A stretch of 64,000 nt of DNA from Hydrogeniiclostridium mannosilyticum (GCF_003268275.1 NZ_QLYR01000001.1:496001-560000); one strand, 5' to 3'; counted from the first letter of the stretch, positions 17,814 through 26,395 are shown. The notes: generated by a model not told the origin, from the sequence alone. Program-made: numbers and translations.

Positions 17814-18125
17814 CTACCGCCATAGATTCCGGGCCTGCTGCACGGCTGTATCCTGCGCCTGCCGGTATGCCTGCGCCGCCTTGTCCAAAAACTCCGAGTA
17901 GCTTTCCATCAGCTTTGCCATTTTCTCCACGTCATCTTCAAATCCCTTCAGCTGGCTGCGAAAGGCCTCCGCATCCGATCCCTCCCAGCCGCGCGCTAAA
18001 GAAACCGTGCTGAAAAGCTGCTTTCCAGTACGCCTGTATTCGCCTGCCTGTACACGCATTTGCTTAGCCGCCGACTGCAGCCGCGCAATATGAACCCGCA
18101 CCGGATTTGATTGATAATAAGCCAT
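17814..18125 (-). CDS. WXG100-family protein (EsxA-like)
   Basis: Start ATG at 18125 follows AAGGAAGG at 8 nt. The 103-aa product is a helical hairpin with a WEG turn near residue 47 (SLARGWEGSDAEAF). It is clearly a paralogue of the protein at 18596-18898: both share KGF.D near the second helix and a C-terminal block YSEFL..AAQ.YRQ.QD...QA.NL. WXG100 proteins are secreted by EssC-type machines as dimers and can act as partners of larger effectors. The large hairpin at 18156-18233 separates it from the upstream gene. Confidence 0.88.
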   Translation of the reverse strand: MAYYQSNPVRVHIARLQSAAKQMRVQAGEYRRTGKQLFSTVSLARGWEGSDAEAFRSQLKGFEDDVEKMAKLMESYSEFLDKAAQAYRQAQDTAVQQARNLWR

Positions 18126-18155
18126 CGGGTGCACCTTCCTTTTCGCTTCACTTTT

Positions 18156-18233
18156 TTCGCCCTTTGAAAAGCAGCCTTACCGGGCCTTGCCACAGGTCAA
18201 GCCCTTGCCGCGGGCTGCTTTTCAAGGGGCGAA
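18156..18233. repeat. Large intercistronic inverted repeat between WXG100 genes
   Basis: Arms 18156-18176 and 18213-18233 match at 20 of 21 positions, and the 36-nt loop contains a second small hairpin (GGGCTTG...CAAGGCCC). No T tract follows on the minus strand, so it is not a standard terminator. It could stabilise the upstream mRNA segment, set a processing site, or be a REP-like element; I saw no second copy in the window. Confidence 0.7.
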
Positions 18234-18275
18234 GTGGACCCGTACGGTCCGCCCCTTTTGCCGGACTGCCTGCTT

Positions 18276-18578
18276 TTATTTAAAAGCGCTGGCGTTGTTC
18301 TGGATTTGTGTCTCCGTCGCCTCGTAACTGGAAACGGTATTATCCAGGAATTTCGCATAGGCTTCAATAATCTGCTTATAGTTTTCGAAAGCGGGAACCA
18401 GGTTATTGAACTTTTCCCGGATGGTTTCGCCCGCCGGGCTCTGCCAGGTGGAAGCCAGGTCGTTCATTTGCTTCTGTATGGCCAGGAGCTTGTCGTTCAG
18501 GCTGGTGTTCAAGGTGCGGATGGTACCAGCGGTTGCACTGACTTCCCCCAGTGAAATTTTAATTCCTTCTACTGCCAT
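18276..18578 (-). CDS. WXG100-like protein
   Basis: A 100-aa two-helix protein with W45 followed by QS in the turn (DLASTWQSPAGETIREKF), where WXG100 proteins have WxG. GAGGAGG lies 10 nt before the ATG. It is second in unit 2, 17 bp after the first WXG100 gene, so the two could form a heterodimer like EsxA/EsxB. It is more distant from the other two in sequence. Confidence 0.85.
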   Translation of the reverse strand: MAVEGIKISLGEVSATAGTIRTLNTSLNDKLLAIQKQMNDLASTWQSPAGETIREKFNNLVPAFENYKQIIEAYAKFLDNTVSSYEATETQIQNNASAFK

Positions 18579-18595
18579 GATGTTGCATCCTCCTC

Positions 18596-18898
18596 TCAGT
18601 TTGTCAGGTTCTTTGCTTGGGCTACACGGTCATCCTGTGTTTGCCGGTACATCTGTGCGGCGCTCTTCAGAAACTCGCTGTACTGGTCCATCAGCTTCTT
18701 CATATCCTGAAAATTGTCCGTAAAGCCCTTAATCTGGTTGGTAAAGGCCAAATTATCGGCGCCCTGCCAAGCCGCGCTCATATTGTCCACCTCGGTGAAA
18801 AGGTTGCGGTAAATAGACTCATACTCTGCGGCCTCCGTACTGATCTGCTGAGATGCGGCCTCCAGCTTTTGGGGGTCGACTGTAATGGAAACAGCCAT
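18596..18898 (-). CDS. WXG100-family protein (EsxA-like), first gene of T7SS unit 2
   Basis: Start ATG at 18898 follows AAGGAGG; the open frame extends upstream through the promoter, so longer starts are ruled out. The 100-aa protein has the canonical helix-WXG-helix layout with WQG near residue 43 (MSAAWQGADNLAF). Its C-terminal half is closely similar to the protein at 17814-18125. It is the first gene after the TGTCAC-repeat promoter, so it should be the most strongly expressed substrate of the EssC machine. Confidence 0.92.
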   Translation of the reverse strand: MAVSITVDPQKLEAASQQISTEAAEYESIYRNLFTEVDNMSAAWQGADNLAFTNQIKGFTDNFQDMKKLMDQYSEFLKSAAQMYRQTQDDRVAQAKNLTN

Positions 18899-18962
18899 TC
18901 GATATTCCTCCTTGTTTTCTCCTCCGCCCTGGACGGAGCGGGTGTTTTTTGTCACTGTCATC

Positions 18963-19013
18963 AGTATAACGGAAGAAAAAGCGCGCTGCAAGCTGTGACA
19001 AAAACAGTGACAG
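18963..19013 (-). promoter_or_regulatory. T7SS unit-2 promoter with TGTCAC direct repeat
   Basis: On the minus strand TGTCAC-N6-TGTCAC (within 18993-19013), one nt after the closing AG, then TTGCAG (18986-18991), 17 bp, TATACT (18963-18968). The essC promoter at 34009-34059 has the same elements at the same spacings. The repeat abuts the -35 box, a position typical of a class II activator. A further GTGACA/ATGACA pair (18945-18957) overlaps the expected transcript start and could be a second, inverted site. Confidence 0.75.
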
Positions 19014-19126
19014 GCTTTTTGCAAAAGCCGTTCTTTCTTTTTCTTTTCTCCGCACAATTTTTGTCGCACTCACCGTTTCAGCCATATAAAAGCCTAGCTT
19101 CCCTCTTTAAGTAGGCCCTATTGTCA

Positions 19127-19160
19127 AAAAGAGCGAAAGCACCGTTGCTCTCGCTCTTTT
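19127..19160 (-). terminator. Terminator of T7SS unit 1
   Basis: AAAAGAGCGA / TCGCTCTTTT arms extended by AGCA/TGCT; on the minus strand the stem ends in TTTTT. It lies 53 bp past the last gene of unit 1 and before the unit-2 promoter, showing that the island is two transcription units. Confidence 0.8.
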
Positions 19161-19212
19161 CAAGCGGTCCGGCAAACGCTGAACGCGGCGCTTTGCCAGG
19201 CGGCCTTCTTTA

Positions 19213-19623
19213 TTATTTTTGCACGGCCGAATCACCGGTTTCCAGTCCGGCGCCGCACTGGCTGCAAAGCGCCGCGTCCGCCGTATTTGACTTGCCGCAT
19301 GCAGGGCAAGCCCTGTCCGCCGGAGCTGCCGACACAGAACCCGGCGCAGGCGGTGTTACAGACGCATAGCGCACGACCGTTTTCACCTTCCGCGGGCGTT
19401 TGGCCTTGGGAACATAGCCCGCCTTTAGACAAATCAGGCCGGGAACCAACAGCACTCCGCCCGCCAGAAAAGCCCATGGGTAGTAGCGCCAATAGGCTCC
19501 CCACACAGAATTTTCATACAGCAGCCGCGTACCGCCCGTCATAAAGGCGGCATAGCCTGCCACTGCCAGCACAATTACAGCCAGCAGGCTGATGCCCAGT
19601 CCGGCAAAAAATGATTTTTTCAT
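19213..19623 (-). CDS. Membrane protein with C-terminal zinc ribbon
   Basis: The 136-aa protein has two transmembrane segments (residues ~8-30 and ~48-68), a basic stretch KAKRPRKVK, and a C-terminal zinc ribbon CPACGKSNTADAALCSQCG (residues ~106-124). Its ATG overlaps the stop of the vWA gene (ATGA), so they are coupled. Last gene of T7SS unit 1. It is one of three zinc-ribbon proteins in the unit, suggesting a structural role in a membrane complex. No known function. Confidence 0.75.
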   Translation of the reverse strand: MKKSFFAGLGISLLAVIVLAVAGYAAFMTGGTRLLYENSVWGAYWRYYPWAFLAGGVLLVPGLICLKAGYVPKAKRPRKVKTVVRYASVTPPAPGSVSAAPADRACPACGKSNTADAALCSQCGAGLETGDSAVQK

Positions 19624-21938
19624 TCCACAGCCTCCTTATTACCGGATCCGCCTGTCTGCTGGAACAGGTCGGACTGCGGCGGCAGATTGGCTTCCTCCTC
19701 TATCTTTTCGGGAGAAACGCCGACAAAATAATCGCGCTCGTCAAACACACCGTTTTCAATGGACACATGGATATTGCGGTCATAAGCAGCGGCCTCTTCA
19801 GACACCGTGAAACGGATTACATAATCCTGAGACAAAAATTTTTCAATGGTCTGGTAAACACTTCCGAGATCCTCGGAGCTTTCCGAACGCAGGAATTTCC
19901 CGCCGGTCGCCTCACAGATCCGGCTGAGGTAGGCAGAGTCCGCAAAATCAAAGCCCACCGCATAGACGACAATCCCCTGCTGGGTCAGCTGATTAATCAC
20001 CGAATCCATCTGATTCGCGGATTCCTCGCTGTCCTCTCCGTCGGATAAAAGGATGATGACCCGGTTGCCGGACTGGTTTTGCAAGGCATTCATTGCGCTC
20101 ACCAGGCCGTTGGCAATATGGGTGCCGCCATCAGCCGTCAAATTATCCACCGCCCGCTGTACCATGCCGGTGGATTCCGTCATTGGACAGAGCATCTCGG
20201 CAACATCGTCAAAGGCCACCAGCCCGGTCTTCATTTTAGACCCAGCCGTCTGGATAAAGCTGCTGACTGCCCGCTGTGCCTGCTCCAGGTTCGTCCCCGT
20301 CATACTGCCGCTGTGGTCGACTACCAAACAGACATTGCTGCCGGCATTTTCGGCAGAAGTATCAACCAATTCAAAATCGGAAACCTCCGCCCCCTGCTCT
20401 TTAACTGTGAAATCCTCTTTTTGATAGGTTTCCTGGTTTTTCTTACTCCGAGAAATATTGACCGTAACGGAAATTTCCGGGTAATTGGAGGTGTCAATCC
20501 GTCCGATGTGGATGCCCGCGCGGATATCTTGCAGGGTTTCCAGCAAAAACTGGCTGAACACGACCGTTTTCATATTTTCCTCGCCGTCTGCGCCCGCAGC
20601 ATTTTCGGTATAGCTGACATCTCCTTGCGCGGTATACTGAGTCATCGCAGAAAGCAGCTTCTGCACAGCGGCAGCGGGGTCATTATTTAATACCGGCGGC
20701 TCCTCAGCGCCGTCCTGTGCCCCGGTGTTCTCCGCGGCAGCTCCCTTCAGATTATTATCGTAGGCCTCCAGCAGGTTTGCACACTCTACAGAAAGGTAGC
20801 CGCTGTTTTCCCCGGCGGCAGCCTCTGTAAACAGCTCCTCCAGGTAGGTGCGGGCAGTGTCCAGAGCGCCCGAGCGAAAATAAAGCTGGGCCAGCGTCAG
20901 GTTATAGGCCAGCCGGTCATCCTCTGATGGATTGGAAGATAATATATAGTTTACAGCCCGGCGCACCGGAATGGAGCTGCTTTCCTGATAAAGCTCTTCT
21001 ATCTCCTCTTCCAGGTCTGAAATCTGCTTTTCCAGCTGCAGCCGTTGCTGCTCATTGGCGCCGGCCTGCTCATACAGGCGCTCCTGCAGCTTATCAATCT
21101 GCTCATATTTCTGCGTCATCTGTTGTTCAAGGGCTGCCTGCTCGCTGTCGGTTGTGTTGCCCAGTTCGTCCGTCGTTCGTTTATAGCCATTGGCAGCCAT
21201 TTGTGCCAGCGCCGCCCGGGCTGGGAAGGAATTGTCCTTCAGCGCCGCCTGTTCCAACAGCTCGAAGGCCGCCTGCGGATCCCCTCCGGCCATACGGGCC
21301 TGTGCGCTGGCCTTCAGTGACAGCGGGTCGGTTTCGCCTGCTAAATTTTCCAGATCCGCCGCAACGGCCGCCCCTTCGCCGGTGCTGACCGCCATCTGGA
21401 TATTCACAACGCTTTCCGCCTTGCTCCTGTCGTTATCCGAGAGGCGCAGCTGCGCTTTAATTTGTTTGAGGATTTGCAGCAGGTCTGCACGCTTATTTTG
21501 TCCGCCGGCTGCTTCCTGGCAAAGCGCCTCCAGCTGTTCCAGCGTCGCATCGCCGAAGCGGTTGTTATAGCGGGAGGCCGCCTGCTCTCCCTGGCTGTAC
21601 CGGCCCTCTAAGGCCAAGCTCAGAACCGCCAGCTGGGCGGACTGTACATTGGGGCTACGGTTCAGGGCCGTCTCTGCGGCCAGTTGGGCGGGGGCGTAGC
21701 TTTCAAGCTCAATCAGACGGCTGGCAACATAATTTTCCCGCTGAGTCAGCTGCTGCTGCCCCATAAAATTCAACCCGACCATGCCAGCGAGTACCAGCCC
21801 GCAGAGAATTACTGCGCCGGGCAAAAGTTTCCACAGCACCAGCGACTTTTTCTTGATAATGCCAATCAGCAAAAGAATGGCCCCGGTTAAAAACAGCACA
21901 CCGCCAATGCCGATTAAAATCCATTGCATCAGGGTCAT
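19620..21938 (-). CDS. Membrane protein with TPR/coiled-coil region and vWA domain
   Basis: The 772-aa protein has two N-terminal transmembrane segments (~5-27 and ~38-58), a helical TPR-like region (~80-240), a coiled coil (~270-320, LQLEKQISDLEEEIEELY), more TPR-like helices, and a von Willebrand A domain (~530-710). The MIDAS metal site is intact: DHSGS, a Thr in DGGTHIANG, and an Asp in LLSDGED. If the two helices form a hairpin, the vWA domain is cytosolic; with other topology it would be outside. ATGA overlap with the LRR gene upstream. Probably a scaffold for the secretion machinery; not a known Ess/Yuk component. Confidence 0.8.
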   Translation of the reverse strand: MTLMQWILIGIGGVLFLTGAILLLIGIIKKKSLVLWKLLPGAVILCGLVLAGMVGLNFMGQQQLTQRENYVASRLIELESYAPAQLAAETALNRSPNVQSAQLAVLSLALEGRYSQGEQAASRYNNRFGDATLEQLEALCQEAAGGQNKRADLLQILKQIKAQLRLSDNDRSKAESVVNIQMAVSTGEGAAVAADLENLAGETDPLSLKASAQARMAGGDPQAAFELLEQAALKDNSFPARAALAQMAANGYKRTTDELGNTTDSEQAALEQQMTQKYEQIDKLQERLYEQAGANEQQRLQLEKQISDLEEEIEELYQESSSIPVRRAVNYILSSNPSEDDRLAYNLTLAQLYFRSGALDTARTYLEELFTEAAAGENSGYLSVECANLLEAYDNNLKGAAAENTGAQDGAEEPPVLNNDPAAAVQKLLSAMTQYTAQGDVSYTENAAGADGEENMKTVVFSQFLLETLQDIRAGIHIGRIDTSNYPEISVTVNISRSKKNQETYQKEDFTVKEQGAEVSDFELVDTSAENAGSNVCLVVDHSGSMTGTNLEQAQRAVSSFIQTAGSKMKTGLVAFDDVAEMLCPMTESTGMVQRAVDNLTADGGTHIANGLVSAMNALQNQSGNRVIILLSDGEDSEESANQMDSVINQLTQQGIVVYAVGFDFADSAYLSRICEATGGKFLRSESSEDLGSVYQTIEKFLSQDYVIRFTVSEEAAAYDRNIHVSIENGVFDERDYFVGVSPEKIEEEANLPPQSDLFQQTGGSGNKEAVE

Positions 21939-24088
21939 TGTGCATCCCCTCCTCTGTCTATCACATCCACATCGGTGCGCCCCAAACGGGGAAACACCTT
22001 TTGCAGGGAAGCCTTATCTGCAATCGGGTTATCCCGAATCATCAATACCTTCAGCTCTGTCAGGCCTTCAAGAGATGTAAAATCGGAAACCCTGTTGCTG
22101 TACATCCACAGGCTGGACAAGCTGTTCAATCCGGCGACCGCAGAAATATCCTGCACACGGTTGCCCGAAAAATCCAGATAGGTCAGTGCCTTGAGATTTT
22201 GCACGGCACTGATATCCGTAACCCTATTGTTCCAAATGCCTAAGCTGGTCAAGGCACTCAGATTGGCTACCGGGCTGATGTCGGAAATTTCATTCCAGCC
22301 TACGCACAGCTTCTGCAAATTCGTCAAGCCGGCAACCGGTTCCAGATCCTGAACCCCTACATGGATCAGCGAGAGCTCCTCCAGCCGTTTTGCCGCCGCG
22401 ACCCCGGTGATGTCCACCTCCTCCTGGAAGGCAATATGCAGCCGCCTTAGGAAGGGCATGTACTTCAAGTCGTCCAGCGTCTCAAGCCTGCCCAGGCTCG
22501 AGCTGTTATAGCCCCAGCCGCCGGTCTGAACGGAATAACTGTCCTCTGTAAACAGCGCGGACATTCCCGGGCGGTAAACACTATAGCCCACAATATTCAG
22601 CTCTGTGACCTGCTCCACGTCCTCATTGTACAGGGTGCCATAGCCTACCCCCAGCGCCTCCCGCACGGCACTTTCGATCATCCGGTCTTCAAAAACAATC
22701 TCTGTACGCTCCACATCAATCCGGTAAGCGGCCGATGCCGTCTCGCTCTGATAGCCCCGGCTACTGACGGCAATGGCCTTCAGCGTCGTACGGCCGTTTT
22801 TCAGGATAATGGGTTCCTGATAGACCTGGGAATCCTGCGTAGGCTCCGTCCCGTCCGTGGTATAGTAGACCACCTGGGTGTCCTTCTCTGTGGCGATAGC
22901 CACCTCCTGCCGCTGGCTGTAAGACCCCTCCTGCAAAGAGAAGGTGGGTGCCTTCGGCATGGTTTCATTATAAAGGTTCTGAATATTCTCGTCATCCGTG
23001 GCATTTACCGCGGCCTCCAGCAGCTGCTTGGCCTCTTCCAGCTTTTCCAGCCGGATATACAGCTCGGCCAGCTCCCGGTACCCTTCTGCGTTCGAGGCAT
23101 CCAGCTCCAGCAGCTGCCTGTAAGCGGCCTCCGCCTCATCGTATTCCCGGGCCCCTGTATGCGCCTGAGCCAAGCCAAGGTAGGCCTCTTTGCTGCTGGG
23201 GTCAATCGCCGTTGCCTCGGTAAAGGCCACCACCGCGTTTTCATAGTCCATCTCTTCCAGATATTTTTCGCCCAGCTGCAACGCTTCCTGCAACGGGGAA
23301 GCGGTATTGCCGCCCTGCAGCCAAAAATAGCCCGCCGTTACTGCGCCTAATACCACAACCGCCAATACGCAAATAAGCGTAATCCACAAGCCACGCCTTT
23401 TCTTTTTCCCAGGCTCTCCCGCCTTTTGCACAGCTGGATTTTGCGGCGGTATAAAGGGCGGCGCGGCATTGCCGGCGGGCACGGGCCCACCCTGCTGAAC
23501 CGGCGGAATATATTCCGACTGTCCGGCAGCAGGGGTTGGCTCGCCGGCGAATAGGTATTCCGTCGGCGTCCTGTCCGAAGACGGTACGGCTGCCGGTATC
23601 TCCTGCTGGGGAGGCGGTGTGTAAGCCGCCTCCCCGCTTGGACCGCCCAGCAAGACTGTTTCATCTCCGCCCTCTGCCGGCTCTGCCAACGGGGAAGAAG
23701 CCAGTAAAACCGTTGCGTCATCCTCCTGGAGCGCCGCGGCGGGCTCAGTTTCGGGCGAAGCTGCCCCCATCATATTGTTAGCGGCCCCTTGCGCCGCCGT
23801 ATGATTCAGCAAAACAGTCTGATCCTCGTCTGCTGGCTCCGGCGCGGGGGCATTCAGCAGCACGGTCTCATCCCCCTGCCCCGCGGTATTGTCAACCGGT
23901 TGAGAAAGCTGGGCCGTTTCATTATTTTGTCCGCTTACCTCCGGCGCAGGGGTTGCCGGCAGCGCCGTCTTTTCGCTGTCGGGCGCCGCCCCCGCTGGGG
24001 GCTCTGCCGCAGAAAGCGGCGCCCCACAGTTTTGACAGAAACGGGCTGTATCCTGATTTTCATACCCGCATCGCATACAATATTTCAA
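21935..24088 (-). CDS. Zinc ribbon / DxTVLL-repeat / TPR / leucine-rich repeat membrane protein
   Basis: A TTG start at 24088 is supported by AAGGAGG seven nt upstream. The 717-aa protein has, in order: a zinc ribbon (CMRCGYENQDTARFCQNCG, residues 4-22); a disordered Pro/Ala-rich segment with four D-x-T-V-L-L motifs (Thr 75, 91, 126, 144); a basic stop and one transmembrane helix (~234-257); TPRs (~265-370); a chitobiase-C-terminal-like beta domain (VYYTTDGTEPT); and leucine-rich repeats (~530-700, with LTYLDFSGNRVQDIS units). The TVLL motifs face the cytosol, where the kinase domain and FHA domains are, and suit phospho-Thr binding (hydrophobic at +3). The C-terminal part is outside the cell. 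Core scaffold candidate of the T7SS. Confidence 0.82.
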   Translation of the reverse strand: MKYCMRCGYENQDTARFCQNCGAPLSAAEPPAGAAPDSEKTALPATPAPEVSGQNNETAQLSQPVDNTAGQGDETVLLNAPAPEPADEDQTVLLNHTAAQGAANNMMGAASPETEPAAALQEDDATVLLASSPLAEPAEGGDETVLLGGPSGEAAYTPPPQQEIPAAVPSSDRTPTEYLFAGEPTPAAGQSEYIPPVQQGGPVPAGNAAPPFIPPQNPAVQKAGEPGKKKRRGLWITLICVLAVVVLGAVTAGYFWLQGGNTASPLQEALQLGEKYLEEMDYENAVVAFTEATAIDPSSKEAYLGLAQAHTGAREYDEAEAAYRQLLELDASNAEGYRELAELYIRLEKLEEAKQLLEAAVNATDDENIQNLYNETMPKAPTFSLQEGSYSQRQEVAIATEKDTQVVYYTTDGTEPTQDSQVYQEPIILKNGRTTLKAIAVSSRGYQSETASAAYRIDVERTEIVFEDRMIESAVREALGVGYGTLYNEDVEQVTELNIVGYSVYRPGMSALFTEDSYSVQTGGWGYNSSSLGRLETLDDLKYMPFLRRLHIAFQEEVDITGVAAAKRLEELSLIHVGVQDLEPVAGLTNLQKLCVGWNEISDISPVANLSALTSLGIWNNRVTDISAVQNLKALTYLDFSGNRVQDISAVAGLNSLSSLWMYSNRVSDFTSLEGLTELKVLMIRDNPIADKASLQKVFPRLGRTDVDVIDRGGDAQ

Positions 24089-24153
24089 AAGAGTCCCTCC
24101 TTGCTTTTTCTAGCACTTATTCTTTTCGGGGGCTGAAGCTGAAAACAGCCATT

Positions 24154-24321
24154 TCAGCCCCCTTTATTGCCGGGCGTCTCCGGTGAGCCGTACTCCTCAT
24201 CAAACCGGGCCTTTAATTTTTTACCCTTTGCCGCTAAAACAGCCTTTGTGATAACCAGGCCGACGAGACAAAGGCCAAAGCAGGCCAAACCGCCATAGAA
24301 CATATATGTACCCAGCGTCAT
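24154..24321 (-). CDS. Small single-pass membrane protein
   Basis: A 55-aa frame starts with ATG at 24321 after AAAGGAGGCGGTGTG, a strong ribosome site, and ends at TGA 24154. One hydrophobic segment (residues ~8-32, rich in Gly, Leu, Cys) is followed by a basic stretch (AAKGKKLKARF) and an acidic, Gly-rich tail. It lies between the kinase and LRR genes of T7SS unit 1 with short spacers on both sides. A hairpin (24128-24162) overlaps its stop codon. No family recognised; its size and place suggest a small subunit of the membrane complex. Confidence 0.7.
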   Translation of the reverse strand: MTLGTYMFYGGLACFGLCLVGLVITKAVLAAKGKKLKARFDEEYGSPETPGNKGG

Positions 24322-24334
24322 CACACCGCCTCCT

Positions 24335-26395
24335 TTAATCCCGGTACAGCCAACCGCCGTCGATAACCTGCTGCATCATGGTCTCCAACACCTGCATCTC
24401 AGCGTCACTGATTCCCTCATTTTTTGCCTTCTGGTAATAGGCCACTGCTTTCTCATAATTTTCCTGTACCTTAGTAAAATCCCGCTGCCCCTCCGCCTTA
24501 CTGTTTTCCTCTGTTCCATACAGGATCGCCAAACGCATATAGGGGCGATAATCCTCCGGCAATTCAGCCTGCAGCTCCAGTAAAATAGCCTCTGCCTCTT
24601 CATACTGCGCCAGCATTTGGTAAAGCGCTGCCATATTCAGCCTTACGGCAGCCGAGTGGTTCCCCTGGCTCAGCACCAGCTGGTAACACTCCAGCGCCCT
24701 CGTACAATCTGCCTGAAGATCCCCCTTCTCCGTCTGGGCACGGCGCATGTAGGCGCTGGCCAGAGCGGTAAGCACCGGTCCGCTTTTTTCCGGCGCCACT
24801 GTCCCCCGGGCCTCCTCCAAAACAGCAATTTCCTGCTCCGGATTCTGCCCAAGCCGGTACGCCCTAGCACAGAGAATATAGGCGCGCTGGCGAAGAGTTT
24901 CACTGGCAGTGGATTGGACAACCTCCATAAATGCCTGGGCTGCTTTTTGCCACTGCCCCGCGGACAGGTCCAGCTCCGCCTTCACCAGGTTGATGGAATC
25001 CGTATCCAGTCCACAGGCCACCGCCTCCTCCAGAACGGTCTTTGCTTCGTCCGTCTGCTGCATGCGCGCCAGGGAAATGGCATAATCGCGGTAGTATTCC
25101 GGGTTTGCAGCACTGCGGGCCACCGCCTCCTGATAATATTGGGCGGCCTTTACGTAATTTTCCTGCTCAAACCAAGCGTTGCCGAGCATAAAATACAAAT
25201 CTGCAGCTTGCTCTGGGTTGTTAGCCATTTCCGGCTCCAGACCGGGATTGGTTAAAACTGCCCTGCCATACTGCACGCAGGCCTGGTATTCCCCCTGCCG
25301 CTCGTAGGCCAACAGCTTTTGGTAATAGGCCGGAAGCTTGGTGCTGAACAACTCAATCGCTTGGTCATACAGGGCGACTGCGGCTTCATAATCGCCGCTT
25401 TCCCCTGCGGCCTCCCCTTGCAGTACCAACTGCGTATACCGATCCTCTTTTTCTGCTCCCATCCTGCGGTAGCCAAAAAACGAAAGCAGCAGCGAGCCCG
25501 TCAGCAGAACGGCGAACACAATGGTGGTTACATGCTGTGCCGTATGGTGACGGATGTAGGCTCTATCAAGCTTACGAAGGTTTTGAAAGACCCGCAGCAA
25601 ATCCGCCGCAGACTGATAGCGGTCGTTGGGGTCGGGGCGCATCATCCTTGCAACCACGTCCAGCAGCGCCTGACTGTACGGCGGGTTCCACTGTGCAAGC
25701 GGGGTGACGGGACCCGTCGATTTTTCGGGCTTTACCCCGGAAATCAAATGGTACAGCGTCGCTCCCAGGCTATAAATATCAGAGCGCGCATCCAGGGGCG
25801 AGTGCATACGGAACCGGTAGGTAGCGCCCGATGAGTCCCCCTGCGGCAGGGGCTCAAGGTTTAAATATTGCTCCGGAGGCGCATAGCCGGCACTGAGCCC
25901 GCTGATCTGGCTGCTCCCCTGCCCGTCCAATGAAATATTAAAATCAATCAAGCATACGTTGCCCTGCGTTGTAATCATGATATTCTGGGGCTTGATGTCA
26001 CTGTGGATGATCGGCGGCGCCTGTGCATGGAGGTACGCCAGCGCTTCACACAGCTGGCGGGCCCAGATGATGAGCTGGCGCTGCTGTATTTTATATCCGT
26101 TTTTAATATAATAATCGAGCGATTGTCCTTCGATAAAATCGATCACCGTATAGATGCCGCCGTCTATTTCCAGAAAATCATAGACCTGGGGCAGATAGGT
26201 ATGCTTCAGGCGTTTTAAGATGTCTGCCTCCGCACGGGCGTGAACCCTTGCCGCTACCTCGTCCTTGATTTTCTTGACCACCACATACCGCTTCAGACGG
26301 AGATGATAGGCCTTATAAATGATGCCCGTGCCACCCGCACCAATTTCACCGACAATTTGATACACATGGTCCAGAATGTCGCCGCGGTTCAACAT
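24335..26395 (-). CDS. Ser/Thr protein kinase with transmembrane helix and TPR region
   Basis: The 686-aa protein has an N-terminal Hanks-type kinase domain (residues ~10-275): glycine loop GEIGAGGTG, K41, E56, catalytic loop HSDIKPQN (D133, N138), metal site DFN at 151-153 in place of DFG, and APPE. The Arg of HRD is Ser, so it is a non-RD kinase; the catalytic residues remain, so activity is plausible. A transmembrane helix lies near 290-312, followed by ~370 residues of TPR helices outside the cell. Kinase fold, one helix and external helical domain is also the topology of the T7SSb subunit EssB/YukC, whose kinase fold is inactive. GGAAAGGA precedes the ATG at 13 nt. Confidence 0.88.
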   Translation of the reverse strand: MLNRGDILDHVYQIVGEIGAGGTGIIYKAYHLRLKRYVVVKKIKDEVAARVHARAEADILKRLKHTYLPQVYDFLEIDGGIYTVIDFIEGQSLDYYIKNGYKIQQRQLIIWARQLCEALAYLHAQAPPIIHSDIKPQNIMITTQGNVCLIDFNISLDGQGSSQISGLSAGYAPPEQYLNLEPLPQGDSSGATYRFRMHSPLDARSDIYSLGATLYHLISGVKPEKSTGPVTPLAQWNPPYSQALLDVVARMMRPDPNDRYQSAADLLRVFQNLRKLDRAYIRHHTAQHVTTIVFAVLLTGSLLLSFFGYRRMGAEKEDRYTQLVLQGEAAGESGDYEAAVALYDQAIELFSTKLPAYYQKLLAYERQGEYQACVQYGRAVLTNPGLEPEMANNPEQAADLYFMLGNAWFEQENYVKAAQYYQEAVARSAANPEYYRDYAISLARMQQTDEAKTVLEEAVACGLDTDSINLVKAELDLSAGQWQKAAQAFMEVVQSTASETLRQRAYILCARAYRLGQNPEQEIAVLEEARGTVAPEKSGPVLTALASAYMRRAQTEKGDLQADCTRALECYQLVLSQGNHSAAVRLNMAALYQMLAQYEEAEAILLELQAELPEDYRPYMRLAILYGTEENSKAEGQRDFTKVQENYEKAVAYYQKAKNEGISDAEMQVLETMMQQVIDGGWLYRD

